A stretch of DNA of 64,000 nt, taken from the NCBI RefSeq assembly GCF_900096895.1, contig NZ_FMYO01000001.1, forward strand, positions 62,001 to 126,000. Reading direction: 5' to 3'. This DNA is from Acinetobacter kookii (lineage in GTDB: Bacteria; Pseudomonadota; Gammaproteobacteria; Pseudomonadales; Moraxellaceae). Numbering within the stretch: the stretch's first letter is position 1; each line of letters opens with the position of its first letter. Shown here in pieces: positions 27,336 to 37,552 of this stretch. The notes below the pieces were generated by a model. The model saw only the letters and a program-made list of their open reading frames with translations, searched no databases and was not told where the DNA came from. The position numbers and the translations under genes are program-made.

Positions 27336-27722
27336 TTATGGTCTGAGTTTTACTGATATCACCGACAATGAGCCGCCCAGTACAAGATTGGTATTATCAA
27401 GCGCAATATCTGTACCCACGCTAAGATCGGCAGCCACTTCACCAGCACCGTTATAAATACGCGCCCATGTTGCTGTACCCCCTTTAATCACAGTGGCTGT
27501 ATCAGTTGAATGAAACTCTACATGAGTGGTTGTTGTTTCTTTAATGCATGGCTCGGGAAAAGTTAACATCACCAAAGCATTGTTTGAGTCTGCTGCAATC
27601 GCTGGGCTTGTAGGCTGTACGCCTTGATAAAAAATAACGGTAGCACTTTGGCTACCGTTATCCATAAAGTTGGCAAAGGCTTGAATCATGGCAAGCCGAG
27701 CATTAATTGATGTTTTACTCAT
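27336..27722 (-). CDS. Phage tail-associated protein, 128 residues
   Basis: MSKTSINARLAMIQAFANFM at the N-terminus, then beta-rich sequence (YNGAGEVAADLSVGTDIALD, LGGSLSVISVKLRP). ATG 27722 overlaps the stop of the upstream gene (ATGA), so they are translated together. No known domain. Confidence 0.65.
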   Translation of the reverse strand: MSKTSINARLAMIQAFANFMDNGSQSATVIFYQGVQPTSPAIAADSNNALVMLTFPEPCIKETTTTHVEFHSTDTATVIKGGTATWARIYNGAGEVAADLSVGTDIALDNTNLVLGGSLSVISVKLRP

Positions 27723-28024
27723 TTCGGCACCACGTTATCTTGAATGACTGCGTTATATTGAGAATCTGGATCAAATGCAATAACCACATATGTTGCCATT
27801 GGAACACTATTAAATTCATAACTTCCCGAGTTTGATACGGTAGTTGCAACATTTTCAAATGTTTGTCTGTTGAGCAAGATCACTCTTGCATCCAATGACC
27901 AGCCTAACTTTTTAATTGAGCCAGCAATTCTCCCTCTGAAACAACTACCAACAAATGAATTGGGATTGCTTTTATCTTGTCTTGCCAAGATAACTGGATT
28001 ATCAATAACTGTAAGTACAACCAT
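27719..28024 (-). CDS. Phage protein with a carboxypeptidase-regulatory-like beta domain
   Basis: 101 residues from ATG 28024, overlapping the upstream stop by one base. LDARVILLNRQTFENVATTV, SNSGSYEFNSVPMATYVVIA matches the Ig-like CarboxypepD_reg pattern (a strand, then G-x-Y-x-F). It is probably a small decoration of the tail tip. Confidence 0.65.
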   Translation of the reverse strand: MVVLTVIDNPVILARQDKSNPNSFVGSCFRGRIAGSIKKLGWSLDARVILLNRQTFENVATTVSNSGSYEFNSVPMATYVVIAFDPDSQYNAVIQDNVVPK

Positions 28025-29253
28025 CACATAATCCTCATCAATATTTGCCCTGCTCTTACAATCCCTGTTGATACGCCTACTGGATAGAATGAAAAATCTA
28101 CATTTCTACCACTCACACCTGAATTAAGCGGAATTTTTGTATATAACCAATGTAGCAACGGCATTTTCCCGATGGGCACAAAATTTTCATAAAGAATGGG
28201 TTGAGAAGTCATTTGATTTATGCTTGCTGATGTACCAATTGTGTTAAACCAGCCACTTGCATAGTTCATATCCCAGACAAGCCCCATTGTGAACGCATCA
28301 ATGCTAGATGAACCTGTTAATCCTTTATGCAAGCAAATAGTTTTAAATGCATTTACACCACCAATTTTTTCAGCAACAGTTTGGTTTGTTGATGCTATAG
28401 AATTATTTAGACATGAAATTAAGAAAGTGTCATTACCAGCGCCTTGTAGCAAACTATCTATTACACCAAAACCATGCATAATATAGTTACCATCACTTAT
28501 TGAGACATTATTTAATAGATAGAATACATCACCATCACCAAATATAAGCCACGGCCTAATTCCATTGTCCGGTGATTGAGTTTCATTTTGTGAAATATGT
28601 GCTGCAGAGCTTAATGCGTAATACCATTTCGCCCAACCATTTGATGCTGCACTACCGCTGCCAGTACCTTCCCAATTCTTATTTGATGCTGATATATCAA
28701 ATGGAACCTGAAAACCTGAAAGATCATCAATATCATTCATGGCTTCAACAATGCCAACTTTTGCAAATTTAGCATAAGATGGATTCCACACTGGATCAAT
28801 TGCATCAACTACGCGCAAATATGGGCGACTAGATAATAAAGTGTTCGTAGATCGATATGCGGCTTTTCCTGATCCGCTAAACGGCTTAGAAAAACCTAAT
28901 GGTGGTAAAGAACAATTGATTGTTCCACTAGCAGTAGCAACGCTAGGTGTGGATGCAAGCTGGAATGTAATCGAATTGCTATTTGGTACGGTTAAAATGC
29001 GGTGCTCGCCATTGAACTCATCCTGATTCGCACCAGTAATCATGATGACTTGATATTGCAATAAATTATGGGCGGCACTAAATGTTGCAGTGACTACTGC
29101 TCCAATTGCAGTAAGAGAACTAACAATTCCAACTTGTATTCCGTTAACTAAACAAGCATCTAGAACACCAATCATTGAACCGTAAGCATTTTGAAGTTGT
29201 GGTGCATTGTTATTGGTATGTGTATAGAACTTAATATCTGTACTTGCAACCAT
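28024..29253 (-). CDS. Phage tail/tip protein, 409 residues
   Basis: Beta-rich protein with MVASTDIKFYTHTNNNAPQL at the start, an Ig-like part (VVTATFSAAHNLLQYQVIMI, NSITFQLAST), and a C-terminal region with many aromatic residues. It resembles tail proteins in the same position in transposable siphophages (B3/D3112 type) by general layout only. It starts at ATG 29253 after a terminator-like hairpin. Confidence 0.6.
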   Translation of the reverse strand: MVASTDIKFYTHTNNNAPQLQNAYGSMIGVLDACLVNGIQVGIVSSLTAIGAVVTATFSAAHNLLQYQVIMITGANQDEFNGEHRILTVPNSNSITFQLASTPSVATASGTINCSLPPLGFSKPFSGSGKAAYRSTNTLLSSRPYLRVVDAIDPVWNPSYAKFAKVGIVEAMNDIDDLSGFQVPFDISASNKNWEGTGSGSAASNGWAKWYYALSSAAHISQNETQSPDNGIRPWLIFGDGDVFYLLNNVSISDGNYIMHGFGVIDSLLQGAGNDTFLISCLNNSIASTNQTVAEKIGGVNAFKTICLHKGLTGSSSIDAFTMGLVWDMNYASGWFNTIGTSASINQMTSQPILYENFVPIGKMPLLHWLYTKIPLNSGVSGRNVDFSFYPVGVSTGIVRAGQILMRIM

Positions 29254-29268
29254 TTTTATTCACTCATA

Positions 29269-29292
29269 AAAAAGACCGCTTATAGCGGTCAT
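29269..29292 (-). terminator. Terminator inside the tail operon
   Basis: Stem GACCGC/GCGGTC with loop TTATA and six T on the minus strand. Confidence 0.7.
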
Positions 29293-29307
29293 ATTTGATT
29301 TAAATTT

Positions 29308-30927
29308 TTAAGCAATGCGATCAATGTCGCCACGCAGCATGATCTGAAACTGGTCGGATAGTACCGTGGGTTCGGATTGCTTCACTGTTCTGATCACCCA
29401 GACCGGGAAATTGGCAGCCACTGTATTATGGCGCAAGACATTACCATTAACCCAACCACTACCCCAACCCTCCTTCTTGATCGTGAAGTACGGCACACCA
29501 GTGACCGGGTTTATTGGTGCATAGTCTGCATTTATGGTGCCAGTTCCGATCTGACCAGAGTATTCACCCACACAACGAAAGTCTGTTGTACTTGTAAACT
29601 GGATATACCAACGTTCCTGAATTGCACCCTTGTTTGTGACCTGAATCGGATACAGTGCATCGTTGTAATTGGCTGGAATTGTGGCACCCACAGGCTCATC
29701 CGCCCAAGTACCATTCCATGAACCTTGCACAAACTTGCGCGTATAACGTGCCTGCATATCACCAATAACCAAAGCAGATCCCACAATCGTATCCACCGCA
29801 TCATAGTTATGAGTTAAAGGCTTGGTGAAGGTTAGCTGGCCATTGATCTGTACATCACGGATCAGACCCATATCCTGATAGCGGTATTTCACTGACAGCG
29901 GTGCAACTAGATTACCTAACACAAAGTCACCGCCCAATGTCACACGGCCATAATCATAATCGACCGTGTATAAATCAAACGGTACTTTCGTTCCGTTGGC
30001 ATCCTCCAGTTCTGCCCATGAAATGCGCTGATCATTCAGATTGTATGTAGTGCCCGCAATTACACTTGGTAATTCCTGAGCTTTGCTTGAGCTGACAATC
30101 CCGATACCACCAACACGGAAAATCGGCACCCGGCCATCAATCGGTAAGCGCGTAGCAGACAGGCCTAAAATTTCAGAATCCAGAGGAATGTAGGTATAGG
30201 CCACTGCGTTGTATCGCACTGATGAAGCGTCTACCCAAACTGGGACATTGATATAAGTGTCCACGCCTTCCTGGTACTCCAGCAACGGGTCATACCAATC
30301 ATTGGCCTCAATCTCCGCCCGGTTGGCTTCAGTGATTTTAGTTTTGGTGTAAAAGTAAATCGTGACAAAGCCATTATCCCAGTTCACCTGACCATGCGCC
30401 CGACTGGTTTCAATCACGCCATTTTCATCAGCTGTCAGTGTAAGTTGTCCGTGTTCAAGCGAGGCCACAACAATGGTCATCGACTGCGGGCGGATCGGAA
30501 TAATTGGTGTTCTGAAGCTGATCTTATTGATTGGCGGTAGATCGGTTGTGGTGATCAGAGATTCAAGCGTTAATGAATTGGTTTGCCCTGGTGTCCATGA
30601 ACTCAATTCAATTTCACCAGTGCCCAATCGAATCAACCCGGATTGAATACCACTGCCATTGCTTGGATTGACATCTCGGTAAATCAATCCGTCACGATCA
30701 ATAAAAGTGCTATTGCCCAGTTTAAAACGTACCGATCCAGATAAAATCTGCTCACTGAAACCATAGGTGAGATCAAACTTTAAATCACCACTCGTTACAG
30801 CTTTCGTTCCCGATGTACTGCCGGAAGCATCGCGGTAATGCGCTTTAATTCCTGTCGTTTCAGAAAAAGCCTTATATGTTGTATTTCCAAGAGCAACATT
30901 ACTTGGCTGTGATTGATAAATTGTCAT
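29308..30927 (-). CDS. Phage tail structural protein, 539 residues
   Basis: A long beta-rich protein with repeated G-x-I-E/D and FDLYTVDYDYGRVTLGGDFV units, MTIYQSQPSNVALGNTTYKA at its N-terminus. It belongs with the 682-residue protein just upstream: both contain segments of the kind VDYDYGRVTLGG or IDYQRGLIQWTA. These are typical for tail proteins after the tape measure in B3/D3112-like phages (inference). Confidence 0.65.
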   Translation of the reverse strand: MTIYQSQPSNVALGNTTYKAFSETTGIKAHYRDASGSTSGTKAVTSGDLKFDLTYGFSEQILSGSVRFKLGNSTFIDRDGLIYRDVNPSNGSGIQSGLIRLGTGEIELSSWTPGQTNSLTLESLITTTDLPPINKISFRTPIIPIRPQSMTIVVASLEHGQLTLTADENGVIETSRAHGQVNWDNGFVTIYFYTKTKITEANRAEIEANDWYDPLLEYQEGVDTYINVPVWVDASSVRYNAVAYTYIPLDSEILGLSATRLPIDGRVPIFRVGGIGIVSSSKAQELPSVIAGTTYNLNDQRISWAELEDANGTKVPFDLYTVDYDYGRVTLGGDFVLGNLVAPLSVKYRYQDMGLIRDVQINGQLTFTKPLTHNYDAVDTIVGSALVIGDMQARYTRKFVQGSWNGTWADEPVGATIPANYNDALYPIQVTNKGAIQERWYIQFTSTTDFRCVGEYSGQIGTGTINADYAPINPVTGVPYFTIKKEGWGSGWVNGNVLRHNTVAANFPVWVIRTVKQSEPTVLSDQFQIMLRGDIDRIA

Positions 30928-30937
30928 ATTTCCTCAC

Positions 30938-32986
30938 TTAACCGGCAACATAATTTGCCCACGGGTTTGACTGTGGCTTATAGATAGTGGTTACTGTGGC
31001 TGTCGGTAGTGATGAGCCAGAGCCACTTTGGGTTGAACTGGAAAGGCTGAAAGTCTCAGGTGTCTTTTCATAGAAAGATGAAGTTAAAACAACCGGGGTT
31101 ATGCTTACTGCACCTGTTGTGTAGTTGATTGTTCCCTGCACCTGGCTAAAAGCATCAATCAGCGAGCCGGAGCCATTGTCTGTAACCACAAGCGTAACCG
31201 TGTCACCCAATGCAGATGTAAGCGGAATCTCAATCATGACCGAGTTGGGTTGCAGTGCTACACCAGTGCCGATAGTAAAGGCGAGTTGTTGATTGATATC
31301 AGGTATGGCTGCTGGCACATCCTGAGTTTTTGCCTCACCAAACTGGTAGCTAAAGTTAAATATAGTGCCTTTTTGTGGCAACTGATTTGGAATCAAGACA
31401 CCTTTACCCAATGCAAAATTAATAAATCCTGTTGCATCACCAGTAAACCGACCGGCATTATTTGAAGTTGCTGTTTTTGTTACACCTTCCAGCATCCAAG
31501 TCACTGTCACACTGCCAGCTAGAATAGCCTCTTGCTGAAGATCAAATTCAAACTTCGCAGGTAGCACAGGCAAATTAGCGCGCTGATAAGTTGCGATTGG
31601 TGTACCCCAGTTAAGCAGAATCGGTGTATCTACATCTGGCAAAGCTCCAGTCGTCAATAACCACGAACCGGTTTCATAGTTGATCATGCCTGAGCCAAAA
31701 GATGGGCTTAAAGCTTTGAGCTGACCCGATCCATCATCCTGCAAGGTATAAAATTTGCCTTGACTCATGTATGAAATCGATAAAGCACCTGGGGCTGGAA
31801 TCGGAATTAAAACCCCGGTCCAGTTGGTACTTTGGTTGTTCTGGGTCACCGGAATAGCATGGCTCTGGTAATACTGGTTTGGCGCTGCTGCTGGCTTAAA
31901 CGTGATATTCAAACTCACAGTTCCTGTTGGCGCTGCAGCAGTCCACTGGATTAAGCCACGCTGGTAATCAATCGTTCCGACCTGTGTACCTTGGGTGTTT
32001 TTAAGTAGCCCGCCTTGATCGGTAATTTGCTGACCCTGCAAGGTGAATGATACGCTTGAAGGAATCACCGCAGAACCGATATAAAGATTCTGGCTGACAC
32101 CAATCACCATATTGGGGTAACTGGCCGTAATGGTGCCGGTATTACCCGCGACCAATACCACGCTTTCACCAGCAGCATTGACATCAATAATTGGTGTTTC
32201 AGTCTGGGCAGATGGGATCAGCTGGGCAAAGATGCTTTTGGCATTGACCGTAAATTCTCCTACATTTGCATTAGATGCCAGTGCAGTAGACGAGTAATAC
32301 AGCCCGGTATCGGCAACAATGGTGTCCCGGATAATGGTTTTTGATGTGCTGCCTGAATACCATTGACGGGCCGATAGACCCACGAAATCAATTTCAAGTG
32401 GATCATTAAGTGTATAAGTGGCAATTTTGTATTGCACATCTTTACCATCGATAACCATGATTGCAGTACGAGTTTCAACTTTGGTAATACGTACATATTG
32501 CTCATATTCCAAAGCCTTGCCCTCATCACTGATCAGGACAATCGTATCACCCACGGAAGATTCAATTTCTTGTGGAAACATGGCCACCTGAAGTGATGAC
32601 ATGCCCTTCCAATGTGTATCCATTGGTGTTCCAGCAATTTGCCCACCTTTAGCTGAGTAGTTTTCCACCCGGTTCTTGGCAGCTTGACGTTCATCCGTCC
32701 AGTTTTTTGTGCTGAATAAGAGCGCTGAAACATTTGGATCGGCAGGCAATTCAGATACAAAGGCCGTTGCACCCATCAGCAAATCGGTATCTTCAGTAAT
32801 AACTGCCGGGAAAACCTTACGCATGGATACATCGCCCATGGTTCGGTCCATCTCTGACACATCATTGAACAGGTTATTGCTGATGCCGTCCTGTACTACA
32901 ACGCCTGAATATTTACCGCCGCCATCAGAGTTATCGGTCAAGCGCTCAGACTTGTAAATCACTAAATCCTTAGTTTCAATCACCAT
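30938..32986 (-). CDS. Phage tail structural protein, 682 residues
   Basis: Beta-rich protein with at least three copies of an I-(D/N)-Y-x3-(G)-x-(I/V/L) unit (GTIDYQRGLIQWTAA, INYETGSWLLTTG, GTINYTTGAVSIT), each around a strand pair, suggesting stacked domains along the tail tip. Overlaps by 11 bases with the 139-residue gene upstream. Recognised only as a tail component by position. Confidence 0.65.
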   Translation of the reverse strand: MVIETKDLVIYKSERLTDNSDGGGKYSGVVVQDGISNNLFNDVSEMDRTMGDVSMRKVFPAVITEDTDLLMGATAFVSELPADPNVSALLFSTKNWTDERQAAKNRVENYSAKGGQIAGTPMDTHWKGMSSLQVAMFPQEIESSVGDTIVLISDEGKALEYEQYVRITKVETRTAIMVIDGKDVQYKIATYTLNDPLEIDFVGLSARQWYSGSTSKTIIRDTIVADTGLYYSSTALASNANVGEFTVNAKSIFAQLIPSAQTETPIIDVNAAGESVVLVAGNTGTITASYPNMVIGVSQNLYIGSAVIPSSVSFTLQGQQITDQGGLLKNTQGTQVGTIDYQRGLIQWTAAAPTGTVSLNITFKPAAAPNQYYQSHAIPVTQNNQSTNWTGVLIPIPAPGALSISYMSQGKFYTLQDDGSGQLKALSPSFGSGMINYETGSWLLTTGALPDVDTPILLNWGTPIATYQRANLPVLPAKFEFDLQQEAILAGSVTVTWMLEGVTKTATSNNAGRFTGDATGFINFALGKGVLIPNQLPQKGTIFNFSYQFGEAKTQDVPAAIPDINQQLAFTIGTGVALQPNSVMIEIPLTSALGDTVTLVVTDNGSGSLIDAFSQVQGTINYTTGAVSITPVVLTSSFYEKTPETFSLSSSTQSGSGSSLPTATVTTIYKPQSNPWANYVAG

Positions 32987-33395
32987 CGTTTAACTCCGTA
33001 AAGCGTAAGGTTACGTTGTAATAATCATCCAGTGATACCGCTGGAATCCCTTTAACCGGATCAGCCTCTAAAGCCCCATCCTGGTGATTAAATTTGACTG
33101 TGAATTGCCGGTTGTCATGTGGCTGCTCAAACTGCAGTTGAAACACTTCATTCTGCAGCTTCGACCATTCCAGAACAGTTAGTAATTCACGCAGCTTGAT
33201 CCAGCCCATTTCCTTATCTGCCGGCTGTAACGTAATCGGTCGACCAGATTTCTTTTTGCCTTCTTGAATCACCAGAGAGCCATCGATTGCATAGTTTTGA
33301 GTCTGCTCAATAGCCTTCCAAGAGAATTCATCAGGCCATAAAAAACCGTCCTCTAATGGGACGGTTTCGGATGTTGCTAAGCGAATAAGTTTCAT
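32976..33395 (-). CDS. Phage tail protein, 139 residues
   Basis: Starts MKLIRLATSETVPLEDGFLW and includes FQLQFEQPHDNRQFTVKFNH and a C-terminal YNVTLRFTELNDGD. A small beta-rich connector between tape measure and tip. It overlaps the tape measure stop (ATGA) and the next gene, which shows tight coupling. Confidence 0.65.
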   Translation of the reverse strand: MKLIRLATSETVPLEDGFLWPDEFSWKAIEQTQNYAIDGSLVIQEGKKKSGRPITLQPADKEMGWIKLRELLTVLEWSKLQNEVFQLQFEQPHDNRQFTVKFNHQDGALEADPVKGIPAVSLDDYYNVTLRFTELNDGD

Positions 33396-36300
33396 GATGA
33401 TTTCTTTATTACCTTTAATTTTTCAAGCATTGCTAGCAATGGATCTACCTGGTTTGCATCAACCTGAGCCTCTACCTCCTGCCCATTCGACTCGAAGCGG
33501 ATTATGGTTGTAGGACTTGAGTTAATGTTGTTGGCTGCATTAGATACTGAGGGAATAGACGGCGCGTAGTCATTCAAGTTACTCGAACCGGTTGAAGCCA
33601 TATTGATAGAGCGAAGCAATTCATTGATCTTGTTTGTGCCATTTTGAGTTGTTAGACCCTTAGACGCGGCTTTATCAAATTCAGCATTAATCAATGCGGT
33701 TAATGGACCACTTCTGCCAAGGCTTGAGTATTTCGCATCCCGATCCGCCGCCAAGCCCTCAGACCAAATTGAACCCGCTAATTTCTGAGCCTCTTTGTCG
33801 CTATAACCCTTGCTCTTAAGCGCAGCCAAAACATCTGATTTACTGTATGACTGATAATCATACATAGAGCTAAGAGCTTCACCCTGTGCCTTCATTTCAG
33901 CTTTAAAATCCTGGTTTGCTTTCTCTACAGCAGCCTGCCATGCATCACCAGCACTTTCAGCCTCCTCCCGCATAACATTACCTGCAGATCGAGCACCATA
34001 TTCAATACCCTTAAAGCTATTGCCGGCACGTGTGATAGCTGTTTCAAGCTCATCCATGGATTTAACGGAGGCTTTACTGGTGGCATCAATTTGGACTTCG
34101 AGATTACGCCCCACATTGGCTGCATTGGTAGATGCTATTACACCGGCATCACCTGAAGCTGCAGCTGCTTGAGCTGCTTTTTCGTAAGCCTTTTGAACAC
34201 CTTCAGCTGTAGCTTTACCACTATCTCGGATTGTGATGTAGTCCATTAAAGCTTGCTGTGCTGCGAGCTTTAGGTTTTCTTTAGTTTCAATTCCGAGACG
34301 TTTAAAAGCTTCGGTCACAGGATCAATATCATCGGGTAGCTTTTGAGCCTGCAATTTGATTGCAATTAAGCCTTGCTCGACTTGAGATGTGGAAATCTGA
34401 CCTTGATCACCAAATTCTTTGAGCTTTGCTTTTGCAAAATCAATCTCAGCCTGGCTTTTGGCTGTTTCAAGTAACTTCAACCAAGCTTGATACGTGACAT
34501 CTGCGGCTTGCTCACCCTTAACCCCCATAAGTTCAAGGCTATTAACAAAATCATCAAGGTTTTTCTTTTTCCCAGCAAACCCTTCTGATACACGATTGAG
34601 AGCAACGTCTAAATCCAAGCCTAATGCTTCTGCACCTTTGCGCCCAGCAACCAATTTATTATTTAAATTAGTTACCCCAACCGATCCATCACCCATGGCT
34701 TTTACGATAGCCTTTCCAGCACTATCAAATTCAAGCTTTAACCCTTGTGCTGCAAGGGTCGTCTGCATAGTTTTTTGAGTGGCTGCATCGGCTGCTTTTT
34801 GAGTCCCATCTGCTGCCACAAGCTGAGCATTTACCCAGTCTTGAGCGGCTTTAATTTTCTCATCGGTAATCTTTTTGCTTTCGGCTTGGTATGCCTTCTC
34901 CTTGGTATCCAAGTCAGCAAGACCTTTTACAGCTAAATCAATTGCGGCCTGATTACCAGATTTACGCGCATCAAAAAGCTGTTGCTCTGCCTTAACTCGC
35001 TCGTCACTTATGGCTTTATAGTCAGCCTTATGCTTTTCCTCCTGGGCTTTTAACTGGTCAAGGGTTTGCTGGGCATTGGTTACCCTTTCCTGATTGGCCT
35101 CTGCCTCTGTTTGAGTAATATCTCTAATGGCTTCACGGGTAGCTGATTTACTTTCTAAGGCTAGATGTTTAGCTTCTGAGGCATTCTTTTCGGCCTGTCT
35201 GAATAAGGCGTCTGAAGCATGCTGAGCCTGTGCTGCAAGGTCATCAAAACCCAGAAAATCAAGCACTGCTGCACTAAGTGAATGAATACCGCCTGAAACA
35301 AACTGGATACCTGAAAGAAGCAACTTCAAGGCAATATTTAACCCTGTTGCTCCATCAGCAACTACGCCTAATGCAATTTTAAAAACATTAAATAATGTAG
35401 TTAATCCACTGACTTCTTCTTTGCCATTCAAAATTGCATTAAACAAAGGAGCAATAGCATCTAAGGTAGATGAGAAAGCACTCCATGCAGTTTCACCAAT
35501 TCCTGCAAGACTGGATATGACCGTTTTAATCGTGTCATACACAGCAGATAAAGTACTTCTAATGGACTCAATGGTGGATGGATCAATCTCTGACAACTGG
35601 TCTTGAAACCATCCTACCCCGGCAGCAACATCATCAAAGAATACTTTTAAGATACCAAGGTTATCTGCAATTACTGATAAAGCATTTGCTACTGTTGCAC
35701 TCGAACCATTGGCCTGATCCATTTCACCAATCAGAATCTGCCACTGCGTAGAAATTTTCTGCAGTGCATTGCTAATCGTTAAAGGAAACTTGGCATAATC
35801 AGCTTCAATTGCTTTAGATTGGTTTTGTATAGCCTTGATAACCTTCTCTGATGATAGTTCACCATTCTCAGCCATCTTTCTGAGTTCATCAGTAGCAACC
35901 CCGAGCGAATGAGCTAAAGCTTTGGATATACCAGGGGCCTGTTCCATGATTGAGTTGAACTCATCACCACGAAGTACACCAGATTGCAAAGCCTGAGTGA
36001 ATTGGTAAACAGCCGCCTCGGTAGATGCAGCCGATCCGCCACCAGTTTGGATAGCCATGTTAATGGTCTTAACCAAATCTAAATTCTGCTGCTGGGTTAA
36101 CCCCATCTGCTTACCAACGTCATTCACTTTAGTGAATAATCCGGCAGTAGCATCAAGGCTTGAATTGGTCATCAGTGCAACCTGATGCACCCCAGCCATA
36201 GCCTGTTCAAAGTTTCCACCATCACTAGTAGCGATATTGATACGTGCTGATAGGTTTGTATATGAATCAGCGGCCGCAGCAAGCTCTCGAATGCCTAAGC

Positions 36301-36946
36301 CAATACCAATACCACCCATCACACCAATAAGAGCTGTATAACCAGTTCTAAGCCCAGCTATGCCTTTTTGAGCTGTCTGAGCTGCTGTGTCAGTTTGGGC
36401 AAGCTCAGTATTTGTTTTATCTATAGCTTGATCAAGGGCGCTAATCTCTGGGGCAACTAAACCCAATTCTGATTTAAAATTTTTGAACGCCTTATCCGCT
36501 TGCAAGATCTCTTTTTCTAACGCATCTACTTGCTGTTGCGCATTACGAATATCCTCTGGTGTTGCATTGGTTTTTGAGAACTCTTCAAGCTTTGTTTTTG
36601 AAGTCGCCAAATTGGCTTTTAAGATATTCAGCGATCGAACCGAATCAACACCCAACTTTTTAAACCCATCAATCGCCCCATCCGCTGCAATATCTGTACT
36701 TTTTAACGACCCTGTAATAGCGTTCAATGACTCAGTAAGTTTGATCGCTCGTTCATTCGCATTTTTTGGAATAATGCCATCAATAGCTTTGGCTGCTTGA
36801 TCTGAAACACCAACTATACTTGCAGATCCATCTTTAATTGCAGCTATTGCTTTTTCCGCAGCTTGTTTAGACTGATTAACATTAGTGACAAAGCTTTTAG
36901 TATCAGCATCCATCACCAACTTAAATGTTAAATTTTTACTAGACAT
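33392..36946 (-). CDS. Tail tape measure protein
   Basis: 1184 residues, the longest gene of the window: an N-terminal coiled coil rich in Lys, Ala and Glu (SKQAAEKAIAAIKDGSASIV), a hydrophobic stretch near residues 200-230 (TALIGVMGGIGIGLGIRELA), the tape-measure domain with VYQFTQALQSGVLRGDEFNS and IMEQAPGISKALAHSLGVAT, then long coiled coils (LKAQEEKHKADYKAISDERV). It sets the tail length; about 1184 residues predicts a tail of roughly 170-180 nm from the usual 0.15 nm per residue. Terminator hairpin upstream. Confidence 0.93.
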   Translation of the reverse strand: MSSKNLTFKLVMDADTKSFVTNVNQSKQAAEKAIAAIKDGSASIVGVSDQAAKAIDGIIPKNANERAIKLTESLNAITGSLKSTDIAADGAIDGFKKLGVDSVRSLNILKANLATSKTKLEEFSKTNATPEDIRNAQQQVDALEKEILQADKAFKNFKSELGLVAPEISALDQAIDKTNTELAQTDTAAQTAQKGIAGLRTGYTALIGVMGGIGIGLGIRELAAAADSYTNLSARINIATSDGGNFEQAMAGVHQVALMTNSSLDATAGLFTKVNDVGKQMGLTQQQNLDLVKTINMAIQTGGGSAASTEAAVYQFTQALQSGVLRGDEFNSIMEQAPGISKALAHSLGVATDELRKMAENGELSSEKVIKAIQNQSKAIEADYAKFPLTISNALQKISTQWQILIGEMDQANGSSATVANALSVIADNLGILKVFFDDVAAGVGWFQDQLSEIDPSTIESIRSTLSAVYDTIKTVISSLAGIGETAWSAFSSTLDAIAPLFNAILNGKEEVSGLTTLFNVFKIALGVVADGATGLNIALKLLLSGIQFVSGGIHSLSAAVLDFLGFDDLAAQAQHASDALFRQAEKNASEAKHLALESKSATREAIRDITQTEAEANQERVTNAQQTLDQLKAQEEKHKADYKAISDERVKAEQQLFDARKSGNQAAIDLAVKGLADLDTKEKAYQAESKKITDEKIKAAQDWVNAQLVAADGTQKAADAATQKTMQTTLAAQGLKLEFDSAGKAIVKAMGDGSVGVTNLNNKLVAGRKGAEALGLDLDVALNRVSEGFAGKKKNLDDFVNSLELMGVKGEQAADVTYQAWLKLLETAKSQAEIDFAKAKLKEFGDQGQISTSQVEQGLIAIKLQAQKLPDDIDPVTEAFKRLGIETKENLKLAAQQALMDYITIRDSGKATAEGVQKAYEKAAQAAAASGDAGVIASTNAANVGRNLEVQIDATSKASVKSMDELETAITRAGNSFKGIEYGARSAGNVMREEAESAGDAWQAAVEKANQDFKAEMKAQGEALSSMYDYQSYSKSDVLAALKSKGYSDKEAQKLAGSIWSEGLAADRDAKYSSLGRSGPLTALINAEFDKAASKGLTTQNGTNKINELLRSINMASTGSSNLNDYAPSIPSVSNAANNINSSPTTIIRFESNGQEVEAQVDANQVDPLLAMLEKLKVIKKSS

Positions 36947-36967
36947 GCTGACCTCTAAATTTCAAGC

Positions 36968-36990
36968 ATAAAAAAAGCGCCTTTAGGCGC
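36968..36990 (-). terminator. Terminator upstream of the tape measure gene
   Basis: Stem GCGCC/GGCGC with loop TTTA and seven T on the minus strand; ends the transcript carrying the 49-residue gene. Confidence 0.75.
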
Positions 36991-37050
36991 ACAGAAATAA
37001 GAAACCGACCTCTTATTGGGTGGGTTCTAATATGTATTCATTAATTTGCT

Positions 37051-37200
37051 CTATTTTAAAGCCAAGACTAAACCAATAGCGACTATTCCACATACAAGTA
37101 TAAGCAGTGCAATAGCTTGTAAAAAACCAACACGATCAGCGCCTTTTTCGCTCATTTTTCCATCTACCTTTAATTGTGAATTTGAGGTATGATCATTCAT
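37051..37200 (-). CDS. 49-residue single-helix membrane protein
   Basis: From ATG 37200 (GGAG ten bases upstream), stop TAG at 37053-37051. MNDHTSNSQLKVDGKMSEKG, then ADRVGFLQAIALLILV and a helix ending VAIGLVLALK. An internal in-frame ATG gives a 34-residue form, also with a GGA upstream. No family known; it lies between tail chaperone and tape measure. A plus-strand terminator 44 bases beyond suggests antisense transcription over its leader. Confidence 0.6.
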   Translation of the reverse strand: MNDHTSNSQLKVDGKMSEKGADRVGFLQAIALLILVCGIVAIGLVLALK

Positions 37201-37243
37201 ACAAATTTAACTCCATAACTTATGTCGGTTGAGTTGATTTAAG

Positions 37244-37275
37244 AACCTCAGTGTTGGCGCACTGGGGTTTTTGCT
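37244..37275 (+). terminator. Plus-strand terminator opposite the tail genes
   Basis: Stem AACCTCAGTG/CACTGGGGTT with loop TTGGCG and five T in the plus direction, in an operon that runs minus. It implies a short plus-strand RNA antisense to the 5' region of the 49-residue gene. Confidence 0.6.
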
Positions 37276-37509
37276 TTTCAGATATTATTTAGATTTAAAA
37301 AAGAGTTCATCCTGCGGTTTTTCTAAATAAAGAGCCCATGATTACTAGTCACAGGCTTTTTGCTTATTTTGAATGCTAAAATACTGACCAGCGACCAGCT
37401 TTAAGTTAAATAAAATACGTAAAAATTAAAATTTATTAGCGTTGTATTAAGCTTCAATACAACTTGAAGCTAATTTTGGGTATTAAAAAATCACTCAGAT
37501 ATTATTCCT

Positions 37510-37552
37510 TCAATTCCTCAAAAACTTCTTAAATTCTTTAGCATTGGCATGA
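37510..37552 (-). other. Possible +1 frameshift extension of the tail chaperone
   Basis: In the +1 frame, entered at the AAAAAAG run (37576-37570), the protein would not stop at TGA 37553 but continue KKIWALIDHANAKEFKKFLR-N to TGA 37510. The lysine tRNA can slip from AAA to AAG. Frameshifts at this point are known in tail chaperone genes (G/GT of lambda, -2 in Mu). The extension is only about 20 residues. Confidence 0.4.
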
